Shown here: one piece after another, positions 45,935-55,492 of the stretch
Numbering within the stretch: position 1 is the stretch's first letter
Layout: each line of letters begins with the position of its first letter
Assembly: GCA_016342285.1 (NCBI GenBank)
Contig: JAEINQ010000006.1
Location: 80,452-144,451 of the forward strand
DNA from: Desulfobacterales bacterium
GTDB lineage: Bacteria > Desulfobacterota > Desulfobacteria > Desulfobacterales > JAEINQ01
DNA length: 64,000 nucleotides
Reading direction: 5' to 3'
Translations under genes and position numbers: made by a program
The notes under the pieces: model-generated
The model's database searches: none
What the model saw: only the letters and a program-made list of their open reading frames with translations
What the model was told of the DNA's origin: nothing

Positions 45935-46070
45935 AAGACGCCTCCATTATCACCGATGCGGGCCGTTTCGTGCCCGTCATGGGGATAGCCATCCAAGATC
46001 CAAACCCCTGGGAAGGGCATGGGGCCTTGGGTACAAAATTTTTTAAACGCCTGGAGACATAAATGAAGCG

Positions 46071-46090
46071 GCCGGAAGCGGCATTCCGGC
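46071..46090 (-). promoter_or_regulatory. stem-loop between the two hcp genes
   Basis: GCCGGAA at 46071-46077 pairs with TTCCGGC at 46084-46090 over a 6-nt loop. On the minus strand it is not followed by a T-run, so it is more likely an mRNA processing or stability element than a terminator. The rest of the 301-bp gap (45935-46235) shows no convincing gene. Confidence 0.45.
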
Positions 46091-46235
46091 GGCTATCCGG
46101 TGCCGCCTCCGGCCCGAAGTCATGGATACCGGTCCGCACGACCGTGGCAACCGGTCCCCCGCAGGGCAACGGCCGCCTCGGTTTGGTCATCGTGCGGATA
46201 GGGTGGGGGCTGCTCTGCCTCCACCCGCCGGCAAA

Positions 46236-46727
46236 TCAGCTCACGACATTTTTCACCAAGTTGTGCTTGGCAAGCAAGGGCGATCCCGCCGCACCGGTCA
46301 GCTTGTTCATCGGCTTATATGAGTAAGAAATGGTACCGTAGGACAGACCCAGTTCCTCCTGGGGGATATCCCCCTCGCCCCCGGATATGGAGTAAGTTGA
46401 AATAATCACATCCTCCATAATAATCTCCAGGTACAATATCGGCACGTTGTTACCGTCGGACCGATAACACTGGATTTTGGCATCATCGAGCAGCTTGCCC
46501 CCCCAGATGGCTTTTAAAATGGCTGCGGAAGCACTGTCGAGGTACTTGGCCGTGGTGATCAGTTCGTGCTTGCATTTTTCTACCGTGGCACCGGTGGACG
46601 GCCGATACGGCGTAACCGGTTGCTCGAAACTGTGTCCCCAGCTAAGGATCTCGATCCATTTGCCGTGTTTCTCATCCTCGGCCTCACCGTCAATACCCTT
46701 TAGCTTTAAAAACATATTGGTTGACAT
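46236..46727 (-). CDS. hcp: T6SS tube protein Hcp, copy 1
   Basis: 163 residues, ATG 46727 with AGGGAG upstream. MSTNMFLKLKGIDGEAEDEKHGKWIEILSW cut to its STNMFLKLKGIDGEAED core, SFEQPVTPYRP and SISGGEGDIPQEELGLSYGTISYSYKP are characteristic of Hcp. Secreted hexamer ring subunit of the inner tube. Between tssC and the second hcp. Confidence 0.94.
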   Translation of the reverse strand: MSTNMFLKLKGIDGEAEDEKHGKWIEILSWGHSFEQPVTPYRPSTGATVEKCKHELITTAKYLDSASAAILKAIWGGKLLDDAKIQCYRSDGNNVPILYLEIIMEDVIISTYSISGGEGDIPQEELGLSYGTISYSYKPMNKLTGAAGSPLLAKHNLVKNVVS

Positions 46728-46753
46728 GGTCGTTCTCCCTTTTCTCGCTTATC

Positions 46754-46796
46754 GGGCGCTACCGCGTTGCACCCCGCAGGGTGCAAGCGGCGCCCG
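46754..46796 (-). promoter_or_regulatory. compound stem-loop between tssC and hcp
   Basis: Inner stem TTGCACCC/GGGTGCAA with 4-nt loop, extended by GGGCGC..GCGCCC outside. It lies in the 152-bp tssC-hcp gap and has its T-run on the upstream side for the minus strand, so it is not a standard terminator. Could stabilise a processed hcp mRNA. Confidence 0.5.
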
Positions 46797-46879
46797 AATT
46801 ATCCCAAAAAAAACTATCGCCTGGGCCGATCTGCCGTCCTATCGCCCATCCCCCCGTTACCGGGGTGCCGGGCAATGGA

Positions 46880-48352
46880 TCATTCGGCCGGCGGCGGCAG
46901 TTCCGCCACAAGCCGAATGGAGGCGGTGAGCTCCTCGAGCTGGAAGTGAGGTCGGAGAAAGATCACCGCATTGTAGCAACCGGGCTTGCCCGGAATTTCA
47001 GAGACATCCACCCGGGCCTCGCGCAGGGGGTACTTGGCTTTGATGTCCTGGCCGGCGTCGTCTTGGCCCAGGGTGTAGTTGTTGATCCATGTGTTGAGAA
47101 AAACCGACACGTTTTCAGCCGTCATGAAACTGCCGATCTTGTCACGCATGATGGCCTTGATGTAATGGGCGAAACGCGAAGCGGCCAGCACGTACGGAAG
47201 CACGGTGCTGACGCGCGCATTGGCATTGGCGTCATCGGTGTTATAGACTTTGGGCTTCTGGGTGGTCTGCCCGCCGAAGAAGGCCGCATAGTCGGTCCCC
47301 TTGCAATGGACCAGGGAGATGAATCCCAGGTCGTTTAGTTCCTTCTCCCGGCGATCGGTGATGGCAATCTCCGTCGGACACTTCAGGGCGATATCCCCCT
47401 CGTCGGTGGTAAAGGTATGGGTCGGCAACCCCTCCACCAGACCGCCGCCTTCAACGCCGCGGATGGCCGCACACCATTTGTGCAGGGCAAAGGCGTTGGT
47501 AATCCGTTGGGCCAGGGCGTAAGCGGCGTTGCCCCAGAGGTATTTCTTGTGATCACGGCCGTCCACGTCCTCCTCATAGCTGAGCCCTTCCACGGGAATC
47601 GTATCGGCCCCGTAGGGCAGGCGCATGAGGATATGGGGCACCACCAGGGTGGCGTAGCGCGAATCCTCGCTGTCTCTGAAGGAACGCCATTTGATCAGCT
47701 CGGCGCTTTCAAAGATCTTGGCCAGGTCGCGGGGAACGCCCAGTTGGGTGAACCCGCCCATGTCGAACATTTTGGGGCTTGCCGCGGCGATAAACGGGGC
47801 ATGGGCCGCGGCGGCCACGCTGGAAATTTTCTCCAGCAGCGCCATGTCCTGGGGATGGCGGCCGAACTCGTAATCCCCCACCATCATGGTGTAGGGACTG
47901 CCACCGAAGGTGCCGTATTCTTCTTCGTAGATCTTTTTGAAAAGCTGGCTCTGGTCGAACTCCACCGCCTTTTCCAGGTCGTTGAGCAGCTCTTTCTGGG
48001 AGATGTTCAACAACCGCAGCTTTAGCATGGTCCCGGTTTCGGTATTCATCACCAGGAAGTTCAGGCCCCGCCAGGACCCTTCGAGTTTCTGGAAATCCTC
48101 TTGGTGCAGCACCTCGTTGAGCTGTTTGGTCACCAGTTCGTCAATCTTGGCGATCTGTTCGTTAATCATGGCGGCCGTGTCGGCACTGACGCTCATCCCC
48201 TCGGCCAGGATCTGGTTGACGAACTCGCCAATGAGATCCTTGGCATAAGGTATTTGGGAATCGTCGCGCACCATCTGACCGTTGTAGATAATGGTATCAA
48301 GCAGGCCCAATTCTTCTGTTCCTGCACCCTGTGCTTCTTGTTCTTCAGCCAT
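46880..48352 (-). CDS. tssC: T6SS contractile sheath large subunit TssC
   Basis: 490 residues, ATG 48352 with AAGGAGG upstream. LEGSWRGLNFLVMNTETG, YEEEYGTFGGSPYTMMVGDYEFG, PFIAAASPKMFDM and LPYVLAASRFAHYIKAIMRDKIG are standard TssC (VipB/ImpC) motifs. Forms the sheath with TssB, encoded just upstream. Confidence 0.96.
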   Translation of the reverse strand: MAEEQEAQGAGTEELGLLDTIIYNGQMVRDDSQIPYAKDLIGEFVNQILAEGMSVSADTAAMINEQIAKIDELVTKQLNEVLHQEDFQKLEGSWRGLNFLVMNTETGTMLKLRLLNISQKELLNDLEKAVEFDQSQLFKKIYEEEYGTFGGSPYTMMVGDYEFGRHPQDMALLEKISSVAAAAHAPFIAAASPKMFDMGGFTQLGVPRDLAKIFESAELIKWRSFRDSEDSRYATLVVPHILMRLPYGADTIPVEGLSYEEDVDGRDHKKYLWGNAAYALAQRITNAFALHKWCAAIRGVEGGGLVEGLPTHTFTTDEGDIALKCPTEIAITDRREKELNDLGFISLVHCKGTDYAAFFGGQTTQKPKVYNTDDANANARVSTVLPYVLAASRFAHYIKAIMRDKIGSFMTAENVSVFLNTWINNYTLGQDDAGQDIKAKYPLREARVDVSEIPGKPGCYNAVIFLRPHFQLEELTASIRLVAELPPPAE

Positions 48353-48409
48353 GTTAGCCTCCTTAAAAGGTCGAAGACGGACGGACCGTCGTCGTTCGCA
48401 TCGGTTCGG

Positions 48410-48970
48410 TTATTCGCCGCCCTCTTCAGTGGGGGCTTCCTCGGCGGCCGCATCGGCATCGCCACCGTCGCCTTCCTCCGTGGCGGTCAGGGACTTGAGT
48501 TCCTCCATATTCTCGGTACTCTGAACCACATCCTGAAGCAGCTTGTCCAGATCGTCGTTGCCGTCGAGCTTGGTGAGCAGGTCGGCCAGGCGCTGTCGGG
48601 CTTCGTAGAGCTTCTTCAGCGGCTTGATCTGTTTGAGAACGGCCACCGGATCAAAATCGTCCATATGGCTGAAACGCAATTCCACATTCATCTTGCTGCC
48701 GTCGTCGACCAGTTTGTTATCGACCTGAAAGGCCAGGCGTGGACGGATGGACGCCATGATGTCGTTGAAATTGTCCCGGTCGATTTCGACAAACTTGCGG
48801 TCCTTGACCTTGGGCAGGGGCTCGTCGGGCTTTCCGGACAAATCCGCCAGTATACCGCCGACAAAGGGCAGTTCCTTCATCTGGATGGCCCCGCCGATCT
48901 CCACATCATAGGTGATCTGCACCCGTGGCGGCCGGATACGATCAAGTTTGTGTTGCGTGCTTTCTGCCAT
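48410..48970 (-). CDS. tssB: T6SS contractile sheath small subunit TssB
   Basis: 186 residues, ATG 48970 with AAAGGAGG upstream. RPPRVQITYDVEIGGAIQM, LPFVGGILADLSGKP, KFVEIDRDNFNDIMASIRPRL and LRFSHMDDFDPVAVLKQI are the TssB (VipA/ImpB) signature. Acidic Ala/Glu-rich C-terminal tail slightly longer than usual. 57 bp upstream of tssC. Confidence 0.96.
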   Translation of the reverse strand: MAESTQHKLDRIRPPRVQITYDVEIGGAIQMKELPFVGGILADLSGKPDEPLPKVKDRKFVEIDRDNFNDIMASIRPRLAFQVDNKLVDDGSKMNVELRFSHMDDFDPVAVLKQIKPLKKLYEARQRLADLLTKLDGNDDLDKLLQDVVQSTENMEELKSLTATEEGDGGDADAAAEEAPTEEGGE

Positions 48971-49031
48971 AACATCCTCCTTTTCCTGTTTGTTGGTATA
49001 GATTCCAGCGGGTTATCGATATGCAGCAGCG

Positions 49032-50195
49032 CTAGGGTTCCGGGTTGTACCGAATTCCCAGCAGCTTGAAGATCTGCCGAAGATTGCTGTCGTCATCACC
49101 GATCAGCTCCCGAAGCAGGTCAGAAAGGGGCATCCGGCCCCAAGTCACCGCTCGCCTGATAAGGTGCGGCGTCGGACTGTGGGGCTCGTGAATAAACAGA
49201 TAGTCGGCCGCGGCACTGAGAATGGCGTAGGCCTCCTCGCGGCTATGGATAGCCAGAGTGGACAAGGGAAGCGCCGCACCGATCGCATCCACATCCGCCT
49301 GGGCCGTCGCCTCGATGGGGGTTTGAGGCATTTCTGCCTGTTTTTCCTTGAGAAAACTTCTCACCAGGCCCTGAACGCTTTCCAGGGTCTGGCGGAACAG
49401 GTTCAGACTCGGCGCTGCCCTGCCGCATTTTTCGTCGGAAAGGCTGTTCAGGGTTTCCAGCAGGGCCAACGACGCCGACAAAACAGCATCCTGCCGGGCA
49501 TAATACGTGCCCGGGGTGAACATGACGCTGCCAAGAAATTTAGCCCGGGTCACCTTCCCCTCGGCCTCGGCATTGGCCACGGCATGCTTGTCCTTGACAG
49601 CGAGCTTTTCCAGGCGGTTGGCCGTTTCCCAGTCGGCAAAGCAGTAAGGTCTGGCGTCCATGGACCGCGGCCGGGTGATGGGGACGAGCTTGAGCTTTAA
49701 AGAGAGTTTCTCGTTCATCCATACCAGTGGTGCGACCCGTCCGTCCAGATCATCGTCCTCTATGGACGGCAATAAATCGTCCCAGTATTTTTCCACCAGG
49801 CCGGTGAGGAGCTTGAGACCGGCCCGGGCACCGTCGAATCCATGCAGGGGGATCAGGGCCTCCATAAGCCAAACAGCCAACTGAATGTCCTTGCTGCGAC
49901 GATCCAGGGCATCGACGCAAAGCCGCTTGACCTCCGGCCAGTCGGCCCGCTTCAGGTCCCGTTCCCAGATCCCCTGGGGCAGTGCGGCATCCTCCTCGCG
50001 TCGCGCATCCTGAATGCTGTCGTAAGTCCCTTCGTAGCGCAGGTCCGATCCCGTCGGCCGGTCGCCTTCGATGGGGACAAGCAGCGCTTCCACATCCAGA
50101 TCCAGGGGGATCGTACCGGGGTTTGCGCTATGGTCGGCAGCGGCCGCCCCGGAGACATCGGAACGCGGTGACAGGGTTTTGTCTTTTTCGCTCAT
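49032..50195 (-). CDS. tssA: T6SS TssA/ImpA-family protein
   Basis: 387 residues, ATG 50195 after AAGGAAT. The ImpA N-terminal domain is seen in PIEGDRPTGSDLRYEGTYDSIQDARREEDA and DALDRRSKDIQLAVWLMEAL, and the C-terminus ends in TWGRMPLSDLLRELIGDD, a common TssA end. Organises baseplate and tail assembly. 4 bp from tssM. Confidence 0.92.
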   Translation of the reverse strand: MSEKDKTLSPRSDVSGAAAADHSANPGTIPLDLDVEALLVPIEGDRPTGSDLRYEGTYDSIQDARREEDAALPQGIWERDLKRADWPEVKRLCVDALDRRSKDIQLAVWLMEALIPLHGFDGARAGLKLLTGLVEKYWDDLLPSIEDDDLDGRVAPLVWMNEKLSLKLKLVPITRPRSMDARPYCFADWETANRLEKLAVKDKHAVANAEAEGKVTRAKFLGSVMFTPGTYYARQDAVLSASLALLETLNSLSDEKCGRAAPSLNLFRQTLESVQGLVRSFLKEKQAEMPQTPIEATAQADVDAIGAALPLSTLAIHSREEAYAILSAAADYLFIHEPHSPTPHLIRRAVTWGRMPLSDLLRELIGDDDSNLRQIFKLLGIRYNPEP

Positions 50196-50199
50196 GGAA

Positions 50200-53100
50200 T
50201 TATTCCTTGTTGGCCGCAGGTCTGGCAGCCAATTTCAGCAATTTGATCTCAGGAGCGCGCACGGGAAACACCGGCAGGGTCTGAACGCTCTTTGCCTTGT
50301 CGGCCGAGAGCAGGGTCACCCGGACATAGGCCCGCATTTGGAAACGATCCCCCTCATGGGGTTTAACACCGCGGCGTTTGGCTTCCACGGTAAACTTTAA
50401 GGTATGCGGCTTGGGATCGCTGAGCTGGTCGAAATCTCCCGAATCACCGGCATGGGCCATTAACATGGTAAGCAGCGACCACTGATTGTCAAAAGAAAAG
50501 GAAATGCTGCGGTCTCTCACCTTGACGCCTGGGGCGTCGCCGGCAAATACCGGATAGTCTGGGGCGTTTTTCGCCCAGCGCATGGTCAACCCGATGGGTG
50601 TTCCGTACTGCCACCGAACAACCTTGTTCTCTTTTCGCTTTTCAATAGACTGATCACCCACGGTCAGGCGCCAATCCATGATCCGGTTGGCCATGGCTTC
50701 CTTGCCCTTGTTCGCACGGAAGCGGACATCCAGATCGAAAGTCGGCAACAACTCGGCTGGCGGTTTGGTCTTTTCACCAGGCGCCTCGCCGATATAGGAC
50801 CGGAAAAACGCCCTGACCATGACCATCTCATCAATAAAGGCACGGGCGCGGTCTCCAGAGGCGCCGAACTCGCCGTTGGCTTTGAGCACGCTTTCAAGGG
50901 TCTGCTGGTGGACATCCAGAATCCGGTAGAAGTCGCGAATGTCCCCGGGGTCTGCCTCGGCAAAAAGGGTCCGCCCCGAATAGGCGGCAAAGGGGAACCG
51001 GCCGGCCAGGTTGTCGTTGAAATGGGCGACCAGGGCGCCGTAGCTCTGCTGAATCCGAATCGATGCCAGCCTCTGGCAGCGGCTGAACAAGAGCCGTCGC
51101 ACCTCGTTTCGCCGCTGGAGAAAAATATCGCCGCTGGTGGCCGGCAGGTCAGCCCTGGGAATCTTCTCGAAGTAATTGTCCACGGTGATGCCGGATAATT
51201 CCGACAGGATGAATTTTTCCAGCTCCGCCACCGAATTGCCGGGCTTTTTGTTCTGGTATTTTTCCAGTTCAGCGATGATCCGTTCCCACCGGAACAAGAT
51301 CCGTTCCTCCTCCCGGTTTCTCAGGATTCGGGTATTCTGGAAAAAACTCACCAGGGGTTTGGCATACTCGTCGGCCAGATGACTGATGCGGGTACGCTGG
51401 AAATTGAGGTAATTCTCCAGTTCCTTTTCGTCCTCAACCCCAAAGGCCGTGGTCGTCAGCGGGGCCGTGCCGTCCCACCAGGAAAAATCTCCGCCCTTGA
51501 TACCGTAAAGGTCTTCGTCTTCCAGGAACCCGTTGAAGGCGGTCATGAGGGTGGCGGTTTGCCAGTAAAGCAGATCGGAAAGCACCTGGTAGGAGCGAAC
51601 CAGATCCAGATCGTTGAAATAAGTCACCAGTTGATTGAGCATCCCCGCGGAGGTGGCAAAGTTTCGAATCTCCATCAGAATGTCTGTTTCTTGAAGCTGA
51701 CCGGCAAAATCCATTTCCACCGGCTCGAAATTCTGGGCACGGGAAATCAGGTCGAGCACCTTGGTTTCCAGGTTCTCCTTGGCCAGATTTTCCATGGTGT
51801 GCTGCAGATCCAGGGGAAACCTGCCGAGACCGTCCTGCTTGTAGGTTTCGTAAGGTTCGAAAAGCTTGACCGCTTCGCCCAGCAGGTTCTTGTCCCACCG
51901 AAGCCGGGTCCCGGGCGGCAACTTGAGGTCCTTCTGGGCACCGAGGTCCTCGGCCATGAAATTCTGGCCAAGCAACTGCTCCAACTCCTTTTTCAACGCC
52001 ACCACGGATCCGGAAAGGCGGTTGGCGATCATCTCCTCGGCCGGTTCTTCATCTTCGTCAAACTCATAATCCTCGTCATCGGCAAATTCGGGCTCTTCGT
52101 CCATGTCCTCCATATCGGCTTCAGGCACGATGGGGCCGTCGGGTTCGTTGATGTCCACGATATCGGCACCCTGAAAATCGGCGAAGAATTCTTCATTGTC
52201 CACTTCGGGAACGGCCCCTGCCTCGGCTTCACCGAATGGCATGGAATCACCCAACTCATCTTCCACCGCCTCGCCGCGCAGGGCCAGCAGTCGGCCGGTC
52301 AGAATGGACTGTTTGTCCTTCAACGTCACCTGGAGCCGGTCAAAGGCTTCCTGCCCGGCCGTCTCGGATGCCTCGCGCAGGTCCGGTCCGAGAAACCCCG
52401 ATTCCTCCACGGCGGTCATCACCTGGTTGAACGGCTCTCCCAGATCGAAGGTATCCTTGAACATCCAGGCGAATTCCGAGCGGCCCAACTGGGATTCGGT
52501 CCGGTCGATGGTGTCGAGCACTTCGTGGATGAGCCGGATTTCACCGGTGGGCCGACGTCTCTGGCGGGCAAATTTGTCCAGGACAAAGGAGAGCCGCTGA
52601 AGGGCCACTTCCACCTGGTTGGGATTATAGAGCCGCGCGTAGAGGTTGCGAGTGAGTTTTCGAAGGGTGAAGAACTTGGCCTTGAGTTTAAAAATAGACG
52701 GGTCAAAAACCCGGTAGTCGCCCTGCCCCAGGGCGTCATGATAATACCGGGCGTTTTTGTAAAAGCCTGACGGCAGTTCCAGGTTAAAAAGATACTTGAC
52801 CACCAGCCCCAGGTCTTTGAGGTTTTTGGAGGTTCTAAGGGAATTGTAGAGATCGGCATGCTGCTGGAGTTCCTGGAGATTGTCCACAAAGGCCTTGAGT
52901 TCGATGAACTCGTTGGTATCGGCGATGGCCACGACCTCGCCCGGGTCCGAGGCGGTCCCTGACGAGCCCTGACCCGTGGACTCGAAGATCGCTTTGGCCT
53001 TTTGCAGCAATTCGATATACAGGGCCTTTAAAATGATACCGTCATAGGCCAGGGTCATGGAGCGTCGGAGTTCGCCGTGAATATTGCTGAACCACGACGA

Positions 53101-54666
53101 GGGAATGAACAGATAGCTCATGCTTCTGAAATTGGTCATCCCCTGGAAAAGGTTCATGGCGCTCTTGCCGAAGGTGATGGAGACGCTGCCGTGGCGCAGG
53201 GCATTGTAGAGCAGGAGCCCTTCGGGCCCCTTGTCGGCCTGGCGCAGCGCCCTGAAGTCTCGGTCGATCTGGCGGAAAACCGGCACCATGGCCCGTTTGT
53301 CGTCCTGAAGCCGGCCGTAGGCCTGCCATAGCCCCAATCCGCCCACCAAGGCGATGATCAACGTCGCCACCTGGGCAGCGATCACGGCCCGGTTCCGGGA
53401 CACCAGGGCCCGGGCCTGGGGCCGGGCCAGACGGAACTCGGGAAAAATCTTCTTGTCGAAAAGTTCTTTTAAGAAATAGGCCTTGGCCGGTGCGCTGCGG
53501 ACCTGGTCGACACCGCTTTCACCGCAAAAATAGAGCCCGCGAAACAGGTAGGAATCGTGGTAGACACTCTGGCGGAAAAGCCGGTCCAGGTAAATCTGAA
53601 GCGGCGCCTGAAGCGCCTTGAGATTTTCAGGAAACAGGAAGAGGCTCTCCGGATCCCAGAGCTGCTTTCCTTCGGCGAACATCTCGAACTGATTCTCGAA
53701 CAGATCGCGATTGATGCGCTGGAAGGCCTGAGGGACCCATTCTCCGGTATAGGCGGCATTGGCCGAATGGGGGGAAGACCATCCGAACATGTTGCCGGCC
53801 TTGTCATCGGGAAGATTCTGGCAAAAGCTCTGAAAGCCGGTCACCTGGTCGCATTTGGTCACCAGGACATAGACGGGAAACCGCATGCCCAATACTTTCT
53901 GGGCGTGCAACAGCTTCTTGTTGAGTAGATCGGCCTTTCTGGAGGCCTGATCCAGGTCCGGGCCGTCCTGGCCGCCTTTTCCGATGAGTTCCTCGCAAGG
54001 GATGGTCAATACCACGCCGTCGATGGGCCGCTCGGGCCGATACTTCTGCAGCAGGCGGAGCATCGCGGACCAGAGCCGGTCATTGGCCGAGAAACCGTCC
54101 GCGCCCAGAACGAGATCGCCCGAGGCGTCGATGACCGCCCCTTTTTCCAGAAACCACCATTTGCATTCGTCCCGTTCACCAGCCCGACCGCCAAAGGGAC
54201 CGCCCAGGGGCATCTTGAACCCTGCCTGGCCAAGGGTGCTGGTCTTGCCCGATCCGCTTTGACCCAGCATCAGGACCCAGGGGATTCGGTAACGGTAGTC
54301 CCGCCCGGTGATATTGGTCCGCATGACCTTCAAGGCTCGGGAAAAAATCTTTCTCAACCGCATTGACGACAGCTTGGCCTTGGCCACCTCGGACGCTGAA
54401 ATGGCTTCCTCCGGTTCGGGCTCCGGAGCCTCGGCTTCCTCCACCGCGGCATCGGCGGCAGTCTTCTTTTTTGCCGACCTGAAGAAAAAGAAAAGGTAAA
54501 CCAGGATCAGCAGGATCAGTATCCCGATCCCGATCAGCAGGTAAGTCAGGTGAGTGGTCGCCAGCGCCACGAGGACTCTTCTGAACCAGTACACCACCGC
54601 GACAAAAGCCGCAAAAAGGTAGTACCTACCCCATCGCTTTGCGTAAAAACCTATTCCGTCAGACAT
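50200..54666 (-). CDS. tssM: T6SS membrane-complex protein TssM (IcmF)
   Basis: 1488 residues, about 250-300 longer than usual. N-terminal TMs (~10-60), cytoplasmic GTPase-like domain with Walker A GQSGSGKTSTL (~130) and IcmF core LLNKKLLHAQKVLGMRFPVYVLVTKCD, a further TM near residue 430 and a large periplasmic part. Residues ~805-870 form a strongly acidic insert (DMDEEPEFADDEDYEFDEDEE) that is not typical. Bridges inner and outer membranes via TssJ. Confidence 0.94.
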   Translation of the reverse strand: MSDGIGFYAKRWGRYYLFAAFVAVVYWFRRVLVALATTHLTYLLIGIGILILLILVYLFFFFRSAKKKTAADAAVEEAEAPEPEPEEAISASEVAKAKLSSMRLRKIFSRALKVMRTNITGRDYRYRIPWVLMLGQSGSGKTSTLGQAGFKMPLGGPFGGRAGERDECKWWFLEKGAVIDASGDLVLGADGFSANDRLWSAMLRLLQKYRPERPIDGVVLTIPCEELIGKGGQDGPDLDQASRKADLLNKKLLHAQKVLGMRFPVYVLVTKCDQVTGFQSFCQNLPDDKAGNMFGWSSPHSANAAYTGEWVPQAFQRINRDLFENQFEMFAEGKQLWDPESLFLFPENLKALQAPLQIYLDRLFRQSVYHDSYLFRGLYFCGESGVDQVRSAPAKAYFLKELFDKKIFPEFRLARPQARALVSRNRAVIAAQVATLIIALVGGLGLWQAYGRLQDDKRAMVPVFRQIDRDFRALRQADKGPEGLLLYNALRHGSVSITFGKSAMNLFQGMTNFRSMSYLFIPSSWFSNIHGELRRSMTLAYDGIILKALYIELLQKAKAIFESTGQGSSGTASDPGEVVAIADTNEFIELKAFVDNLQELQQHADLYNSLRTSKNLKDLGLVVKYLFNLELPSGFYKNARYYHDALGQGDYRVFDPSIFKLKAKFFTLRKLTRNLYARLYNPNQVEVALQRLSFVLDKFARQRRRPTGEIRLIHEVLDTIDRTESQLGRSEFAWMFKDTFDLGEPFNQVMTAVEESGFLGPDLREASETAGQEAFDRLQVTLKDKQSILTGRLLALRGEAVEDELGDSMPFGEAEAGAVPEVDNEEFFADFQGADIVDINEPDGPIVPEADMEDMDEEPEFADDEDYEFDEDEEPAEEMIANRLSGSVVALKKELEQLLGQNFMAEDLGAQKDLKLPPGTRLRWDKNLLGEAVKLFEPYETYKQDGLGRFPLDLQHTMENLAKENLETKVLDLISRAQNFEPVEMDFAGQLQETDILMEIRNFATSAGMLNQLVTYFNDLDLVRSYQVLSDLLYWQTATLMTAFNGFLEDEDLYGIKGGDFSWWDGTAPLTTTAFGVEDEKELENYLNFQRTRISHLADEYAKPLVSFFQNTRILRNREEERILFRWERIIAELEKYQNKKPGNSVAELEKFILSELSGITVDNYFEKIPRADLPATSGDIFLQRRNEVRRLLFSRCQRLASIRIQQSYGALVAHFNDNLAGRFPFAAYSGRTLFAEADPGDIRDFYRILDVHQQTLESVLKANGEFGASGDRARAFIDEMVMVRAFFRSYIGEAPGEKTKPPAELLPTFDLDVRFRANKGKEAMANRIMDWRLTVGDQSIEKRKENKVVRWQYGTPIGLTMRWAKNAPDYPVFAGDAPGVKVRDRSISFSFDNQWSLLTMLMAHAGDSGDFDQLSDPKPHTLKFTVEAKRRGVKPHEGDRFQMRAYVRVTLLSADKAKSVQTLPVFPVRAPEIKLLKLAARPAANKE

Positions 54667-54684
54667 CGCATCATTTGCCCTGTG

Positions 54685-55467
54685 TCACCGGTTCAGCGAA
54701 TTGCTACCACTAATGATATCCTCTGCTATATCGACCAGGTCCCGCGTCGAGTGTTCCCATATGCCGTGAGAGACCCCCAAAAACACCACGATCAGCAACA
54801 CAATCACCCCGATCCACCGTCGCATATAGGGAAGCCGCTTGCCTTCGCCCTGATCCAGCGTGTAGTCGTATGCGTCGGAAAACAGCAACTTGCCGCTGTT
54901 GAACAGATCCGGATTGCGGTGGAAAATAAAGGTGTAGAGCTGGCTGCGAAAATGATCGATCTGCCCGCCATCGTCCCGGTCACGGAATTTTCCCCGGAAT
55001 CCCAAGGCCAGCACCAACTGGTAGACAGCGGCAATCTCGATCATGGCCGGGTCGCGTTCGCGCAGCAGCGCCTCAATCTTCTCAAAGACAACCTCCCCGG
55101 CCACATGGGTTCCGAAAAACTTGAATTCGAGCAGGTTCGATTTCCACAGATCCCGGCCCTCCCAACGCATGTGCAAAAAGATCTCGTCGGCCAGGGCCGC
55201 CATGACATACTGGGCTTTCCGGTAATAATTGACACCGTATTCGCCGCCCCGGCGCCTGGACTCGAGCACCTGTTCTTCCAAAATCCGCATGAGCCGGATC
55301 TGGACGGCATGCAGGCCCTCTTTGGCCGTGTCTTCCGCGCCGGACTGGGGCGCGATCTTCGGGCCCTCGGCCGCCTGGACAATGGCGGTCTTCTGGGCGA
55401 TTACCTCCCGGTAAAAGTCCTGAAACTGCCGAAGCAGAAACGAGTTTTCCAATTCTGTCGGTTTCAT
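54685..55467 (-). CDS. tssL: T6SS TssL/DotU inner-membrane protein, no OmpA extension
   Basis: 260 residues. NYYRKAQYVMAALADEIFLHM, LLEFKFFGTHVAGEVVFEKIEALL and VYQLVLALGFRGKF are DotU hallmarks; one C-terminal TM at ~222-240 (WIGVIVLLIVVFLGVSHGIW). It ends ~20 residues after the TM, so there is no periplasmic OmpA-like peptidoglycan-binding domain. Between tssK and tssM. Confidence 0.94.
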   Translation of the reverse strand: MKPTELENSFLLRQFQDFYREVIAQKTAIVQAAEGPKIAPQSGAEDTAKEGLHAVQIRLMRILEEQVLESRRRGGEYGVNYYRKAQYVMAALADEIFLHMRWEGRDLWKSNLLEFKFFGTHVAGEVVFEKIEALLRERDPAMIEIAAVYQLVLALGFRGKFRDRDDGGQIDHFRSQLYTFIFHRNPDLFNSGKLLFSDAYDYTLDQGEGKRLPYMRRWIGVIVLLIVVFLGVSHGIWEHSTRDLVDIAEDIISGSNSLNR

Positions 55468-55492
55468 GACCTTGGGCCTTGTGCCAACGGGT

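Noticed and set aside
45849..46190. 113-residue minus-strand frame between the hcp genes
   Set aside because: It overlaps the start of the second hcp and has low-complexity composition without a ribosome site.
51379..52770. 463-residue plus-strand frame inside tssM
   Set aside because: Antisense to TssM; no start signal and composition mirrors the opposite strand.
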